DNA of 64,000 nt. It comes from Holothuria scabra. Lineage: Eukaryota; Echinodermata; Holothuroidea; Aspidochirotida; Holothuriidae. Each line of letters starts with the position of its first letter. Positions within the stretch are counted from its first letter, which is position 1. This document shows, in pieces, positions 34,831-45,724 of the stretch. The position numbers and the translations under genes were made by a program. The stretch lies in NCBI GenBank assembly GCA_037179385.1, contig CM074194.1, positions 2,497,001 through 2,561,000 on the forward strand, written 5' to 3'. The notes beneath the pieces are model-generated. The model had not been told where the DNA came from. It saw only the letters and a program-made list of their open reading frames with translations, and did no database searches.

Positions 34831-36064
34831 TAAGATGATAGTGTTTGCATAACATGGAAGTTCATTTTGATTATTGAAAAAGTGCTGTCATCCTTAATAA
34901 GGATTTTTTCCCTGAAAACCTCAAAGTGTGCTGAAGTATTTCATACTAGGAAAAAATTTGGGAGTGCTCTGTAAAAGAGCAATTTGATGGTCTTGAAAAA
35001 CCAAGTTATACCTTGAAAAGTCCTGGAAAAGTGCTTGAATTTTATCTTGAAAAAAGAGTACGAACCCTGTGGGGTCACCTGGGGTCAAAGTCTAAAAATC
35101 TTGTTAACATGATATCTCAAGATAGGAAGCTTGGATAGATTTCATATGTGGTATGTGGATGCGTTATAGTCAGTAGATGGTCCCTTTTGTTTTTGGCGGA
35201 GGTCAAAGGTCATCTGGGGTCACCAGGGGTCAAAGTATGAAGATCTGGTTAACACGATATCTCAAGGTAGAAAGCTTGAATAGGATTTGGATGTATTATG
35301 GTCAGGAGGTTGTACCTATTGTTTTTGGTGGAGGTCAAAGGTCATCTGGGGTTATCAGGGGTCAAAGTATGAAAACATTGTTAATGGGATATCTCAAGGT
35401 AGGAAACTTGGATAGATTTCATATTTGGTATGTGGATGCGTCATAGTCAGTAAATGATCCCTATTGCTCTTGTGGGAGGTCAAAGGTCATCTCGGGTCAC
35501 CAGGGGTCAAAGCCTGAAAACATTGTTTATGTGATATCTCAGGTTAAGTAGCTTTGATAGATGTCAAATTTGTTATGTGGATGGGTTGTGGTCAGGAAAT
35601 GGTACGTAATGTTTTTGATGGAGTTCAAAGGTCATCTGGGGTCACTGCTGGCCCAAGTATGAAAATCCTGCTTATGCAATATCTCAAGATAGGAAACTTG
35701 GATAGATCTCATATTTGGGTATGTGGATGCATTGTGGTTAGAAGATGGTCCCCATAGTTTTTGGCAAAGATGAAAGATCATCTGCAGGGGTCTCCAGGGG
35801 TCAAAGCCTGGAAACCTTTTTAAATGTGATCTCTCAAGAAAGCTGTTTGTCCATTTGTCTGTCTGTTGTTTGTCATTCTAGCTATGTATGGCTTTTATGG
35901 AGGTCAAAAGGTCATCTGGAATGACAAAATTATTTTTTGAACATGCTAGTATAACATTTGAATGAGAAGATAATGGTGCATGATGGCACTCTTTGAAATG
36001 GAACATTTATGTATCATCGAAACCTCAATGCATTTTTGCATTCTGGTTAATTTGAAGGAGTCAA

Positions 36065-36150
36065 GTCTAAAAACTACCAAAAGTTTCTAAAAACTACCAA
36101 AAGATTTTAAAAACTACCAAAAGTTCCTAAAAAAAATACCAAAATACTAG
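36065..36150 (+). repeat. Short tandem repeat CTAAAAACTACCAAAAGTT
   Basis: About four units of 19-21 bp reading CTAAAAACTACCAAAAGTT with small changes lie just after the DR1-bearing repeat. Confidence 0.8.
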
Positions 36151-37389
36151 AGTTGAATAGCTTCCCATCCCAGCAAAATTCTCTGTCGTAAAATGGGCGT
36201 GTCAACCATGTCAAAATAGTTACATGATATATGAAACACTTTTGGAAAGGTTTAGCTCTTAGTAGTTTAATTTAGTTGAATTTGTAGTCAATGTGGCCAT
36301 TTGTTCTTACTGTATGTCCAATAGACATGAACATAAAGTTTAATAATTCAATAGCTGCTATTAATTCTACTGTTGTGAGACTTTAAGGACAGGCAAAGCT
36401 CATTTAAGACTAATAAATGAAACTTATAATTGACATTTCAGAGACTATTCTGTTTGTTCATCAAACACTGTCATTCTTTACATATTTTGTGTAAACAAAC
36501 TATCCAAACAGGGAAATAGAAGCAAGGTATAGAACTTGTTGCAATATGTCCTTGCAACAAAATATGACAACTTGCTGGTATATTTGAGTAACATTTAAGT
36601 TTAGTTTAGGGAGATAACATTTATAGATGACTCTTAATAAGGTAAAAGTTTCATTGTATGGTTTCAAAAGCGCTTGTTAACACTGACAGTAGTGCAATAA
36701 CTATATCCCTAATATTGTAAAAACTTTATTTTTTTTAATTTTGTTACTTCCCACATAGCTTTAAAACAGGCCTTGAATTTTGAGGCATGGGACTGCGATT
36801 GCACACCATCACTTGCCTAAAATTACTGTGAGGAGTGTGATTTTTTGCTCACCTATATGAAGATGGGAATTCATATAAATCTATTACAGTTTAATAAAAC
36901 AACACACCTACCACACTCCTTACTTCTGTGAAGAGTGAGATTGGTAACACATCTGGAAAATCTAAATATAATTTGCCCCTCTACTTACCTCCTATTCACA
37001 CATGTAATCCCCACTTACCCGCAACCAACCCTGGTAAACCAATAGCACCGCAGGGGAGGGCGCCCTTCCTCCTGTTTAGAACCTACACCCATGCAGTGGC
37101 TGAGGAACCTACACCTACTCATAAATTTCTGTTGACATTTACATTATATTTCTACTTCATACTGAAACAATAAGATGTAAGTAAGCAAAGGGTGACTATT
37201 GACATCACTCCTCTCTTACCTCTGTTTTACATAATTATTCATTTCCCTAATTGCCCACATTTCCTATTGAGATTGACTTACTACAATAGAGCAGGCATCT
37301 GTACTATGAGGTAAAGGTTCTGTCTGCATTATCCTCTTTGTGTTCTGGATGTGCAGAATGTTGTTGCAAATCCTCAAAGATTTGGATGA
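36151..37389. other. Unassigned AT-rich intronic DNA
   Basis: No exon is supported. The 81-residue frame at 36928-37173 has no recognisable domain. Confidence 0.35.
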
Positions 37390-37397
37390 GTTAAAAG

Positions 37398-40300
37398 TAG
37401 GGCTGTGAACATTTAGCAAATTAACTAAACGTTTAACCTCACAAATTTGTGATCGTTTAGAGGTTAATCGCGATTACCTTATGGCAAAAAAAAAAAAGGA
37501 CAGTTTCAGTATGTAGTGGTTGATACTGAATGTAAAGCAGAAATAATAATAGTTCTTATCTTGCATGGCAAAATGAAATTATTCTGAATTTTAGAAGCCT
37601 ACAAGGTTTGAATATATCCAGAGTGTTCCATTTAACAAAATCAGGTATACAAATAGATACAAGACGAACGTCTAGACGAGTTGCGGTGCCGACAAACCAA
37701 GTCGTCTTGTACTTTAAAGGTGACTTTATATTTTAGGGGAACAAAAATACCATTCCAAAATACTTGTATTGTGTTTTGCCCAATAGCAGCTAAGTTAACT
37801 TCCACACTTGTAATCCAGGAACATTGTTCATTCACTTTAGAAATGTGGTTGAGGTGGAACGTGTAACACACCAAAGAAATACTCGATTGCCGGTATAATG
37901 AGGTTTGCTCATTTTGAACTCAAAGTTGACAGTAAATCAGGAAAAGATGATACAGCAGTTGATTTAGAACTGTAGAAAGAGTAAAACGTCACATCAGATA
38001 ACATTTCAAGCGTCCTTTACAAGCTGTTGCTTGTGCATTCAATATAAGGTATCCCTAATGTCCCGGCTTCTTAGTAACTCCTTGTACAGCATGAGGGTTT
38101 CTGATAAAAGATGGTAAAGAGCCAAAGGCTCAAGACAGACCATTCGACCAAACAGACATTAGTCAAAATTGTATTTTAAGTAGTGCAGTTAATAAGGAAA
38201 AAAATGCCATTTGTTTAGCTGTTTAGTGAATACAGGTGGAGTACACTGTTATGACGTAATGTTGGAAACGATAATGAGTCTGTATATACATGACAGTAAC
38301 GTTGTAGTCACTTGGTTGAAGATGGATTTATGTTAATGAACAAAAGGAAAAAATTTCCAATGTTGAACATAAAGAATTTTTAAAGATTAATTGTTTTTTA
38401 AATGTTCTGTACGCTCCGCACCAAGTTTACTCTCAGCTTTCCTAATAAAAAATTGTTGTAAGTAACATGTAATAACAAGTTAACGAGAATCAAAAGAAAT
38501 GTCGATATCTCGGATTTACCATAATCTTTACAAATGATGAAATAAAATAAAAAAATATATATAAAACAGCAAAGTAAAAATTCCTTTGTCAGCGTTACTT
38601 ACACCTACATTCTCTCAACATAAATGTTAATATGATGATATTTCACTCTAGCCTTAGGCCTATTAATTGTCACTGTTTCTCCAATTTATATTAATCCCGC
38701 ACACATACGTCACTACTAACCCTTCGCCAGTAACTTCTTAGTTCAGTAATGTATAGACACTTGAACGACGTTGACCTCCACAAATCAGAGAGCCGAATCA
38801 ATCACTTACAAATCATAAAAGATAAATTGCAACATCTGTACGTCCCTTCATGAAACCCGAATACCAAAAATATCGATGTCCCTAGTTTATAACTATAAGC
38901 GGCGATTCGTCTGTCATCACATCATTAAACAGTCTCGCTTCTTCCTACACTCTATATCAAGAACTTGTTGTCGCCTTTCTGACAGTGACTTCTTACTAAG
39001 GAACAAAACTGTTGCCATTGCACTATATAAAAATTGTTTTAATAATTTCCATGCATTTCTTTTTCTTATAAAAATAATAATATAGCAAGTTTATGTATGG
39101 CCACGACTCGCAACTGATCAAACGATAACCTAAAATATGTAAAAGCAATAAGAAAGCCAGGTCTATGAATAAGACTGCACTGTCCAGTAAAAAACTCCGT
39201 AAAAGACAAATTTTATCATTCCAACCACCCATATGCAATAGCTCAACAAACCACTTTCAAAAAAAAAACGGACTTCATGAAAAATAAACAGCCAGTGACA
39301 TTACAAAAAAAAAGCGTAACTAGCTTATAAATAAGTGTCTTGCTACTTTACCATTTACGAAATGAACCACCTGGCTAAAAATTTACAATTGCGAATTTTC
39401 GTGTACCTGTTCAAAACTTCGTTGTGTAAGCTAACAATCTAAACCCTCTACAAACGTTCCAAATTTAATGTTTACGTACGTTTAACATAAATATAAAAAA
39501 ATGATAAGGCAATCATTTTTAATTGTTTCACAGTGACGTAAATCCCGGAGAAGGCAAGGGATGTCTTTGCTTCCTCAAGTAAAAAAAGGAAAGCCAAACT
39601 GTCATATGGCCCCCTCAAAATTTTAAATAAACATTTCAAAATCAACACATTTTTGACAAGAGATGAACTATCCATGGCCTTTAAAAAGACCAAATCAGTT
39701 GGTTTTCAAGGGCTTCTCCCCCAACAGAAGACCCAAAGCAGTCCCTGAATGATTGTGCAAAACCTTCATTCATGCAGACCTCTTCCCAATATCTCAAACA
39801 GATCACCGCCCAGCGTAATAAAAAATGGTTGCTCTCATCACATACAAATATAAAACGAGATATGAATGAACATGTTAAAACCCTACCGTGACTACTCTTT
39901 ACATTAAACTATGTGTTCATGTTAACACTTCTTCATCTTATGATGCGCTCTTCTCCGTAAATGTATAAATATCCCCAAGAACATTCCCTCTGAATTTGGT
40001 TTTTTAAGCATTCTTCTTTAGTGGAGCTTCTGAGCAATGGCAGCTCGTGGTGTAAATATGTGGAGGGATACATAATGAACTTACAATGACTTGTCTTAAA
40101 TAAAGATGATCATCTTCCCTGTAACCAATAATGCCAAACACCGAAAAAAACAATTACCACCCACAACAACGAACAAATAAAATGTACATGTAGATCTTTC
40201 GGAACGTATAAATAATACATCACGATCGTCATGTTCCCTACTTTCCCCATCATCACACCTTTGACTCTTTTCATATCCACTAGAGCCTTTTTTTTGTTTG

Positions 40301-41177
40301 ATCCCAACTCTGACATCATCATTTTTCTCCCCTTCATAACTTTTATCTTGAAATTCACCCCCATACTTTCCTTTTCTTTGTTGCCAATCTTTCCTTTCTA
40401 CAAAAAAAAATCTTTGAAAGGCCCTTCTTGGGCATTGTTATATTCTCCACATAATTTTAAACTTTAAAATAACAAGTTTACCATAACCAGACACCTTGAT
40501 ATAACACAAATATTAATACTCGCCAACTCATACAAATAATATTTACCTACCAATAACAATGTTTCCCTCCAACAGAAACTTACTTTATGAAAAAACAGTG
40601 AACAAAACTCCTCTAAACTATCAAACTTTTTACTCCACAGCAACCCCGACCATGTCACTTGAAAAGAATAAATCTCTACAAAGAAATCCTCATATAAACA
40701 CTCAAAATTCACTAAGCACCTCGATGAATTAAAAAAAAACAACCAAAATGACGGCGCTGTGTTAAATTAAACAACATATTATTCCCCAGAGTACACACGG
40801 ACCTGGTTTTTCCGCAAGATTGTTACTAAAAATAGAACACGTTTGCAAATTTGACGTGAAAAAACCCCCAATTTTACACTCTTACGAAAATCATATTTCC
40901 ACCAAAACTTAAAAACACGAAAGAGAAGTACCATCCCTACAAATTGCACTAAACCGTATTTCGATACCACAAAGCATCTAGAAGGAGATAGAAATAAAGT
41001 GCCAGAAAAGTCAGAAATTGACATCGCGATAGTAACTGCATTAGTTGCGGTTGCCTGCAAGGCAGGCACCGCAACTAAAAAACTGTCAAAGACCGGTTAT
41101 ACGATTGTAGCTTTGTTCTAAACGTTTACTCCACATGGAATCATTTAACAATTAATCGCTGCACTTTCACAGCTCTA
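37398..41177. mobile_element. 3.8-kb hAT-like element with perfect 8-bp target duplication
   Basis: The termini are TAGGGCTGTGAA (left) and the inverse of TTCACAGCTCTA (right). Further inside, AAACGTTTAA-type motifs and a GTTGCGGTGCC motif (about 37680) face an inverted counterpart at the other end. The octamer GTTAAAAG flanks both sides exactly (37390-37397 and 41178-41185). TAGGG-type termini and an 8-bp duplication are diagnostic of hAT. The interior has only short frames, none recognisable as a hAT transposase (no BED finger or RW motif), so it is non-autonomous or badly decayed. From about 38.4 to 41.0 kb the plus strand is strikingly poor in G. Confidence 0.85.
41039..41077. repeat. Subterminal hairpin of the hAT-like element
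   Basis: TTAGTTGCGG(T)TGCCTGC faces GGCAGGCACCGCAACTAA across a two-base centre, forming a stem of about 17 bp with one bulge. AGTTGCGGTGCC recurs near 37678 in the other subterminal region, so it is probably a transposase-binding or replication-blocking motif of this element. Confidence 0.75.
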
Positions 41178-41216
41178 GTTAAAAGTTGCCATGGCTCAGT
41201 GTGATTCGGTGTGGTT

Positions 41217-41400
41217 ATGACAAAGTGTACTTTGGTGCCGACAAAAATGTACTTAGGCGCCAATAAAAATGTACTTTGGTACTGACAAAGTGTATTTGGG
41301 CATAGACAAAACTAAACTTTGGCACTGACAATAATGTACTTTGGCTTGATGAAAACGTACTTTGGCGCCGAAAAAGTATACTTTGGGGCCATTTTGTCGG
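41217..41400 (+). repeat. Minisatellite, GACAAAAATGTACTTTGGCGCC units
   Basis: About seven to eight units of 22-27 bp vary around TGACAAA(A/G)TGTACTTTGG(T/C)(G/A)C. They begin 40 bp beyond the hAT-like element. The minus-strand frame through them is a by-product. Confidence 0.8.
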
Positions 41401-42050
41401 AACATAGAGATGTCGGAACATAAGAGATGCAACCAAATATAATAGCTCAGTATAGTGAGATGGACCCCTTTAGCAGCAAAAGGTTGAAATGATCACGGTA
41501 TGGTGCTCAAGATCAAGTGGTCATTGATAATGACAACACAATAGTTCTTCATTGAGATTTCTTATAATGAGAGATAGAAAGTTTGCAAGACTGCATTATA
41601 CCTTTGATAGTTTTGTGCAAGATTGGAGACATTGAATGAATAGAAGAACTGTATTGTTTGTATTGTGTGTGGTTCTTGTACCATGAAAGATGTGTCTTTG
41701 AGGGTAACCACTTCAGACAGAAAGAATGTCTGTTGGAAATGTCTGTAACCTGTGTAATCATCACTCTTTATCGAAACTTATGAAGCAATGGTTCACTGGC
41801 CTGGTCAAAATTGACTTCTTTAATAAGTTGCTTTAAATCATATGCTGACTAATGTGGTTTTGAAAATATAGGGTGACTATTTAAATCAAGTCAGGTTTGT
41901 AAATTCTAAGAAAAGACTTGCCTCGCCCACAGTTTGTGATTCTTGTGGAGCTGTCTATCAAAAAACCTTGTAAGTGCTACAATAGTGAGTGTTACAGACA
42001 ACAGTATTCATGCAGGAATATACCTAAAATTTTCCTACTTTTACCTGAAC

Positions 42051-42056
42051 TTTATT
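42051..42056 (-). terminator. Polyadenylation signal for the minus-strand gene
   Basis: AATAAA on the minus strand lies about 32 bases past the stop codon at 42088. This fits a short 3' untranslated region for the two-exon gene described next. Confidence 0.55.
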
Positions 42057-42087
42057 AGGTGGTGTGTGGGGTACTGCATAATCAAAA

Positions 42088-42237
42088 TTATTGTCTAAAA
42101 GCATCACCAAAATTATCAGTGTTGTCTTCTCCATTCCTCACTGCTGGATTGCAGATCTCACATTTAATTTTATCATTTTGAGTCTGATTCCAGACAAATT
42201 CATTTCTAAGTTCTAATTTTTTGTGGAGTTTGAAATC
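42088..42237 (-). CDS. Unrecognised gene, last coding exon
   Basis: On the minus strand an acceptor (GTGATATTACAG|G) at 42238 opens 49 codons and a TAA stop. The segment starts DFKLHKKLELRNEFVWNQ and contains IKCEICNP, a lone CxxC pair, then an acidic/asparagine-rich end (NGEDNTDNFGDAFRQ). The entry phase 0 matches the exit phase of the upstream exon (42395-42585), and an AATAAA follows the stop closely. I do not recognise the family. The single CxxC could be half of a zinc site. It lies antisense inside an intron of the RGS-like gene. Confidence 0.5.
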   Translation of the reverse strand, partial: DFKLHKKLELRNEFVWNQTQNDKIKCEICNPAVRNGEDNTDNFGDAFRQ

Positions 42238-42394
42238 CTGTAATATCACCAGTAAGGTGTGTGTGTGTGTGGGGGTAGGGGGGAGGGGGGAGAAAAAACA
42301 AGAAAAAGATGTTTCAAGATTCAAGAAGGATAAGCCTACTTCTTGCCTCATTACCCCACCTATGTATGTAATCCTGCTTACCAGTAGTACTTAC

Positions 42395-42585
42395 CTGACA
42401 AGCTTTTAGTACTGTAGCACCTTGCAACACTAGGGTGGCCTCTAATAGAGGATGCCTGGTGTAGTCCTCTTCTATGATTGCTCGTCCGAAGGACCCAAGG
42501 CAGTTTGGTACCTGACTTTTTTCTCTGCAAGTAATTATTTTATGTAGATCTGTATCCCAGTCTACTATTAAGTCATCGACTCCAG
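42395..42585 (-). CDS. Unrecognised gene, penultimate coding exon
   Basis: This minus-strand exon of 191 nt runs from an acceptor (TTGCTACTAG|CTGG) to a consensus donor (TGTCAG|gtaagt). It encodes about 63 residues beginning GVDDLIVDWDTDLHKI, continuing with SQVPNCLGSFGRAI and ending VLQGATVLKACQ. The donor is phase 0, matching the next exon. A stronger polypyrimidine acceptor (CACCTCAG, near 42614) lies upstream but would bring in an in-frame TGA, so the nearer TAG was chosen. Further upstream exons were not found. The product is unknown; the mix of hydrophobic and charged residues looks like a folded domain rather than chance sequence. Confidence 0.5.
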
Positions 42586-43333
42586 CTAGTAGCAAGAATC
42601 AAGCCTGAGGTGGTTTAGGGAAGGGGAGGGGGAGCGAGAGAACAACTAAAATATGATTTATCAAGAAAGACAAATTTGAGGTTGAACTCCTCTGCACCTA
42701 AGCATTTCGTTGTGGCAAGGGATCACAAAGATCGCTTTCATACTTACAAGTTGACCTCAAATTGGCGATCAGATATGGATACTGTCCTCTCTTGGAGATC
42801 AAAGGTTTTGCTCTCACTCTGTACTCCCCTCAGTGAATCAAGCCTCGATCAAGTGATAAACAAAAAGATGTTAACATCATGAAACCTGCAGTCTATTTCG
42901 CTCCTCCCTACCTCATTAGGTAGGGGTTACCATGGTGTTATTAGGTTTTTGTCAGACAGTTATTGCTGGCAATAACGATATACATAGGTCGAGTAGGTAG
43001 GTATCGGAGCTCAGTGACTCCCAAACCAGGGAGTTTTGGGGAATTGTTGACTGTACTTCTCCTTCCGCTATGTTTGTTTAAGTTGTGTTTTACAGGAAGG
43101 ACACAACTGTTGATTCATAGGTCATGTAAATCTCAGGCCACATTGATTCTCCAAGCATTCACACAGTTTTTTTTTTGGGGGGGGGGGCTACATGCTCAAG
43201 ATTTGCATTGTCCCCGTGGGTCAAAATCTCCGGATCTTATCCTGAATGCAAGAGTTTTCAATCTGCAAAGTTGATCCTGAGGGGTAGGATCAAGTCAGGA
43301 TGGCATCCCCTCCTGAAGATCCAAGTCTGAAAT
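42586..43333. repeat. Low-copy dispersed repeat pieces
   Basis: GTCTATTTCGCTCCTCCCTACCTC (42892-42915) recurs at 61047-61070, and the following CCAGGGAG/CTAGGGAG...CTTCTCC order recurs at about 43010-43090 and 61265-61345. So two diverged copies of an unclassified repeat are present. A T/G homopolymer junction lies at about 43169-43188. Confidence 0.5.
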
Positions 43334-45688
43334 GGGCAATTCTATGCAAAAGTGGACATGGGTGCTGAAATTAAAAATTTGTCTGACCCTTACAAGTTTG
43401 GTATCATAGGAAAGCTTAGAGATTGAAGTGTCAGGATTTGAACCATTCTTTTCAATTGTAAGACCCAAAAGAGGTTAAATTAGCAATAGTAATTAGTGTA
43501 AATTAAAACAAGTTATTTACATGAAAAATGGAATAAAAATGGCAACTTTAATAAACACTTCAAAACTGGTGAGTGTGATGGCTTATGTTTATCACAAGTA
43601 AGTATGACCTAATATTGCATAATTGAGGAGGTATTTTGACATTATGTGCTTTGTTAAGCTACAGTGACTCCACAAAAATGGCTGATAAAAATGTCACGCT
43701 GTTACCAAAAAAGAGTGTTTTTTTACCATATTTTCAAAAGTGAACCTACCAAAAAATTTTAAAGTGTGATGCAAATCATGTTTATAGAGGTTAATAAAAT
43801 GCATCTGAAACAATGGGTGAATTTCTTTTATTTTAGCTGTAATTATGATTTGAAATATGTCACGCTGTTACTTTTTTGGTAACAGCGTGACGGTAACAGC
43901 GTGACATCCTATTGAATAGCATAGGAATAGTAAAAGCACTTGGCTCTAACACTGTGGGCACCCAAATGAAGATAGTGCATGTTCACAGGCCATGGTTAAA
44001 CAGTATCTACCTTTTAAATTTTAATGAAAATGAGTTTGTGATCTATTTTAGAGCTCAATGTTTTAGATCCATTAGTTTACAGAAAACAAATTTTAAGTGC
44101 TGTACCAGCAATAGATTGGCAGCTTAATTTCATTCTGAGTAAAACTTGCAAACAGTTTGAAAAGTAAAGAAAGGACCTTTAATTCACAAATATGTGTAAA
44201 AATAGTTGAGAAAATAGTTTGGACTGTAAGGAAAATAGCAAAGCTTTCTTCATGAATGGAGTATGTTTGCTGTGATACAGCAGTTGGCCTCAAAATGGAA
44301 TTGACAAGTTTTTCTGTACAGTTAACATTGAAAATGGTAGTGTATACTGAACTATAGGGGAACTTAAAGTGCAGTAAAATTTATAAGTGCAATTTTAGCC
44401 TCAATTCTGAATTCAAAAGGATTCAGAGTAAGAATACCATACTAAGAATTACAGTATCTGTAACAAGCAGCTTTATAAAGAGGGGAAGAATAGTTCCTAC
44501 TCTTGTAAATAAACAGAACAACACCTACTTCATGGCAATGTTATATGCTGTACCGCATTGCAACTTATGTAGTACAGTAGCTGTCTTGTAACTGTTCATG
44601 CTTCCTGATAGTGTTTAAGATTTCTTTCTCCACGTTTACATTGACAAGTATCCATCCCACCAAAACCTGAGATATTTTAAAACAGAATTTGTACTTATTG
44701 CCCACAGATATTAAGGTATTTGAATACAGGGATTACTGTAATACACATTCTGTTGCTCCACAGTACTTGTAAAGGGCTTGCAACATGCCTGTCACAAGTT
44801 TATGGGGTCTAAAATGAACAAAATATAGTCACTGCTACAATTCTTTAGTCCAGTACTGGTACTCTTCTGCAGTTACAGTAGTTCACCATGGAATGAATTT
44901 TTTGGAAGTTTGTACTCTTTAATCACAAACTTTGTTCACAACCCCAGGATACTGTAGAAAAGGAAATTTTTAGCACATTACTTTGTCTTAATATTTTGAT
45001 TTACTGTACCTTCACCCCTCACTAGAATATTGACAAGCAATTATTTTATTGTTGTCCAGAAATGATACAGTTCCATACTCAAAAGATAGACTGACCTACA
45101 ATAGTTGATTTCAATGATTTGGCCACATTCTACAGATCAGTACATTTCTACTGGCACAATGAAACCCTGTATATTTGTTTTTGTACACTAGAGCTATGCT
45201 GTCACACTGTTACTGTCACGCTGTTACCATGCAAATTTCCTTATAATGCCACAAGGTATCAAATGTAAAAAAATTGTTAATGATTTGTACCACAATGAAA
45301 CTTTGGGGTAGGAATAATCTACAGAATCACCCAGATTAATATTTTTAATTCCCCATGAATGTACCTTAAGTTTTTTTGTTAATCACACTTTTTACCAGGT
45401 CATTCACCTTTTTACACCAGACACTAATCCCATTTTCCCAATGCACTGAATTTTTGCACACTGGTTTGCTTTTCCCTTCATTTACAATGAGAAAATTATA
45501 CAGTTGGGGCAAAATTGACAAATGTCTGTAATAAAATCCATCTTTCTTATGAAATATGTTTCAATTATACCTTTTGTCACGCTGTTACCGCTGTTACCGT
45601 CACGCTGTTACCACATAAAATTTCATTAATGATCTCATAATTGGTTCCTTGCGGTAGCAAAGGAACCTATGTAGTCAGGTTGGTGTGT

Positions 45689-45724
<36 letters not shown>

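Larger units (their letters stand above)
33042..35069. mobile_element. 2.0-kb non-autonomous transposon (CAGGGTTCGTAC termini, 5-bp duplication)
   Basis: The left end is CAGGGTTCGTAC and the right end is its exact inverse GTACGAACCCTG. TGGGG flanks both sides (33037-33041 and 35070-35074), and removing the insert restores the host repeat sequence. Subterminal regions hold several copies of CCTTGAAAAGTGCTTGAATTTT type motifs at both ends. The middle consists of diverged tandem units (described separately). There is no transposase frame. CAGGG termini with a short duplication suggest a hAT-related element, but this is not certain. Confidence 0.8.
32826..36048 (+). mobile_element. DR1-bearing dispersed repeat, copy 3 (split by a 2.0-kb insertion)
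   Basis: The head (TTTTTGGTTTCGATGAT...GAAACCAATGCAATCAAG), the TG-rich tract and the first monomer occupy 32826-33041. The remaining monomers and the tail occupy 35070-36048, ending AATGCATTTTTGCATTCTGGTT. Perfect AGGTCAAAGGTCA motifs are at 33022-33034, 35200-35212, 35332-35344 and 35477-35489. A DR2 (AGGTCA-aa-AGGTCA) is in the tail near 35900-35914. Head and tail match the 4438 copy, which supports one element with fixed ends rather than an open satellite array. Confidence 0.75.

Noticed and set aside
42088..42351. Reading the minus-strand frame as one 87-residue unspliced protein
   Set aside because: Its N-terminal part translates the CA/GT microsatellite and C-rich intron (PPTPTHTHT). 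The acceptor at 42238 gives a better exon start in phase with the upstream exon.
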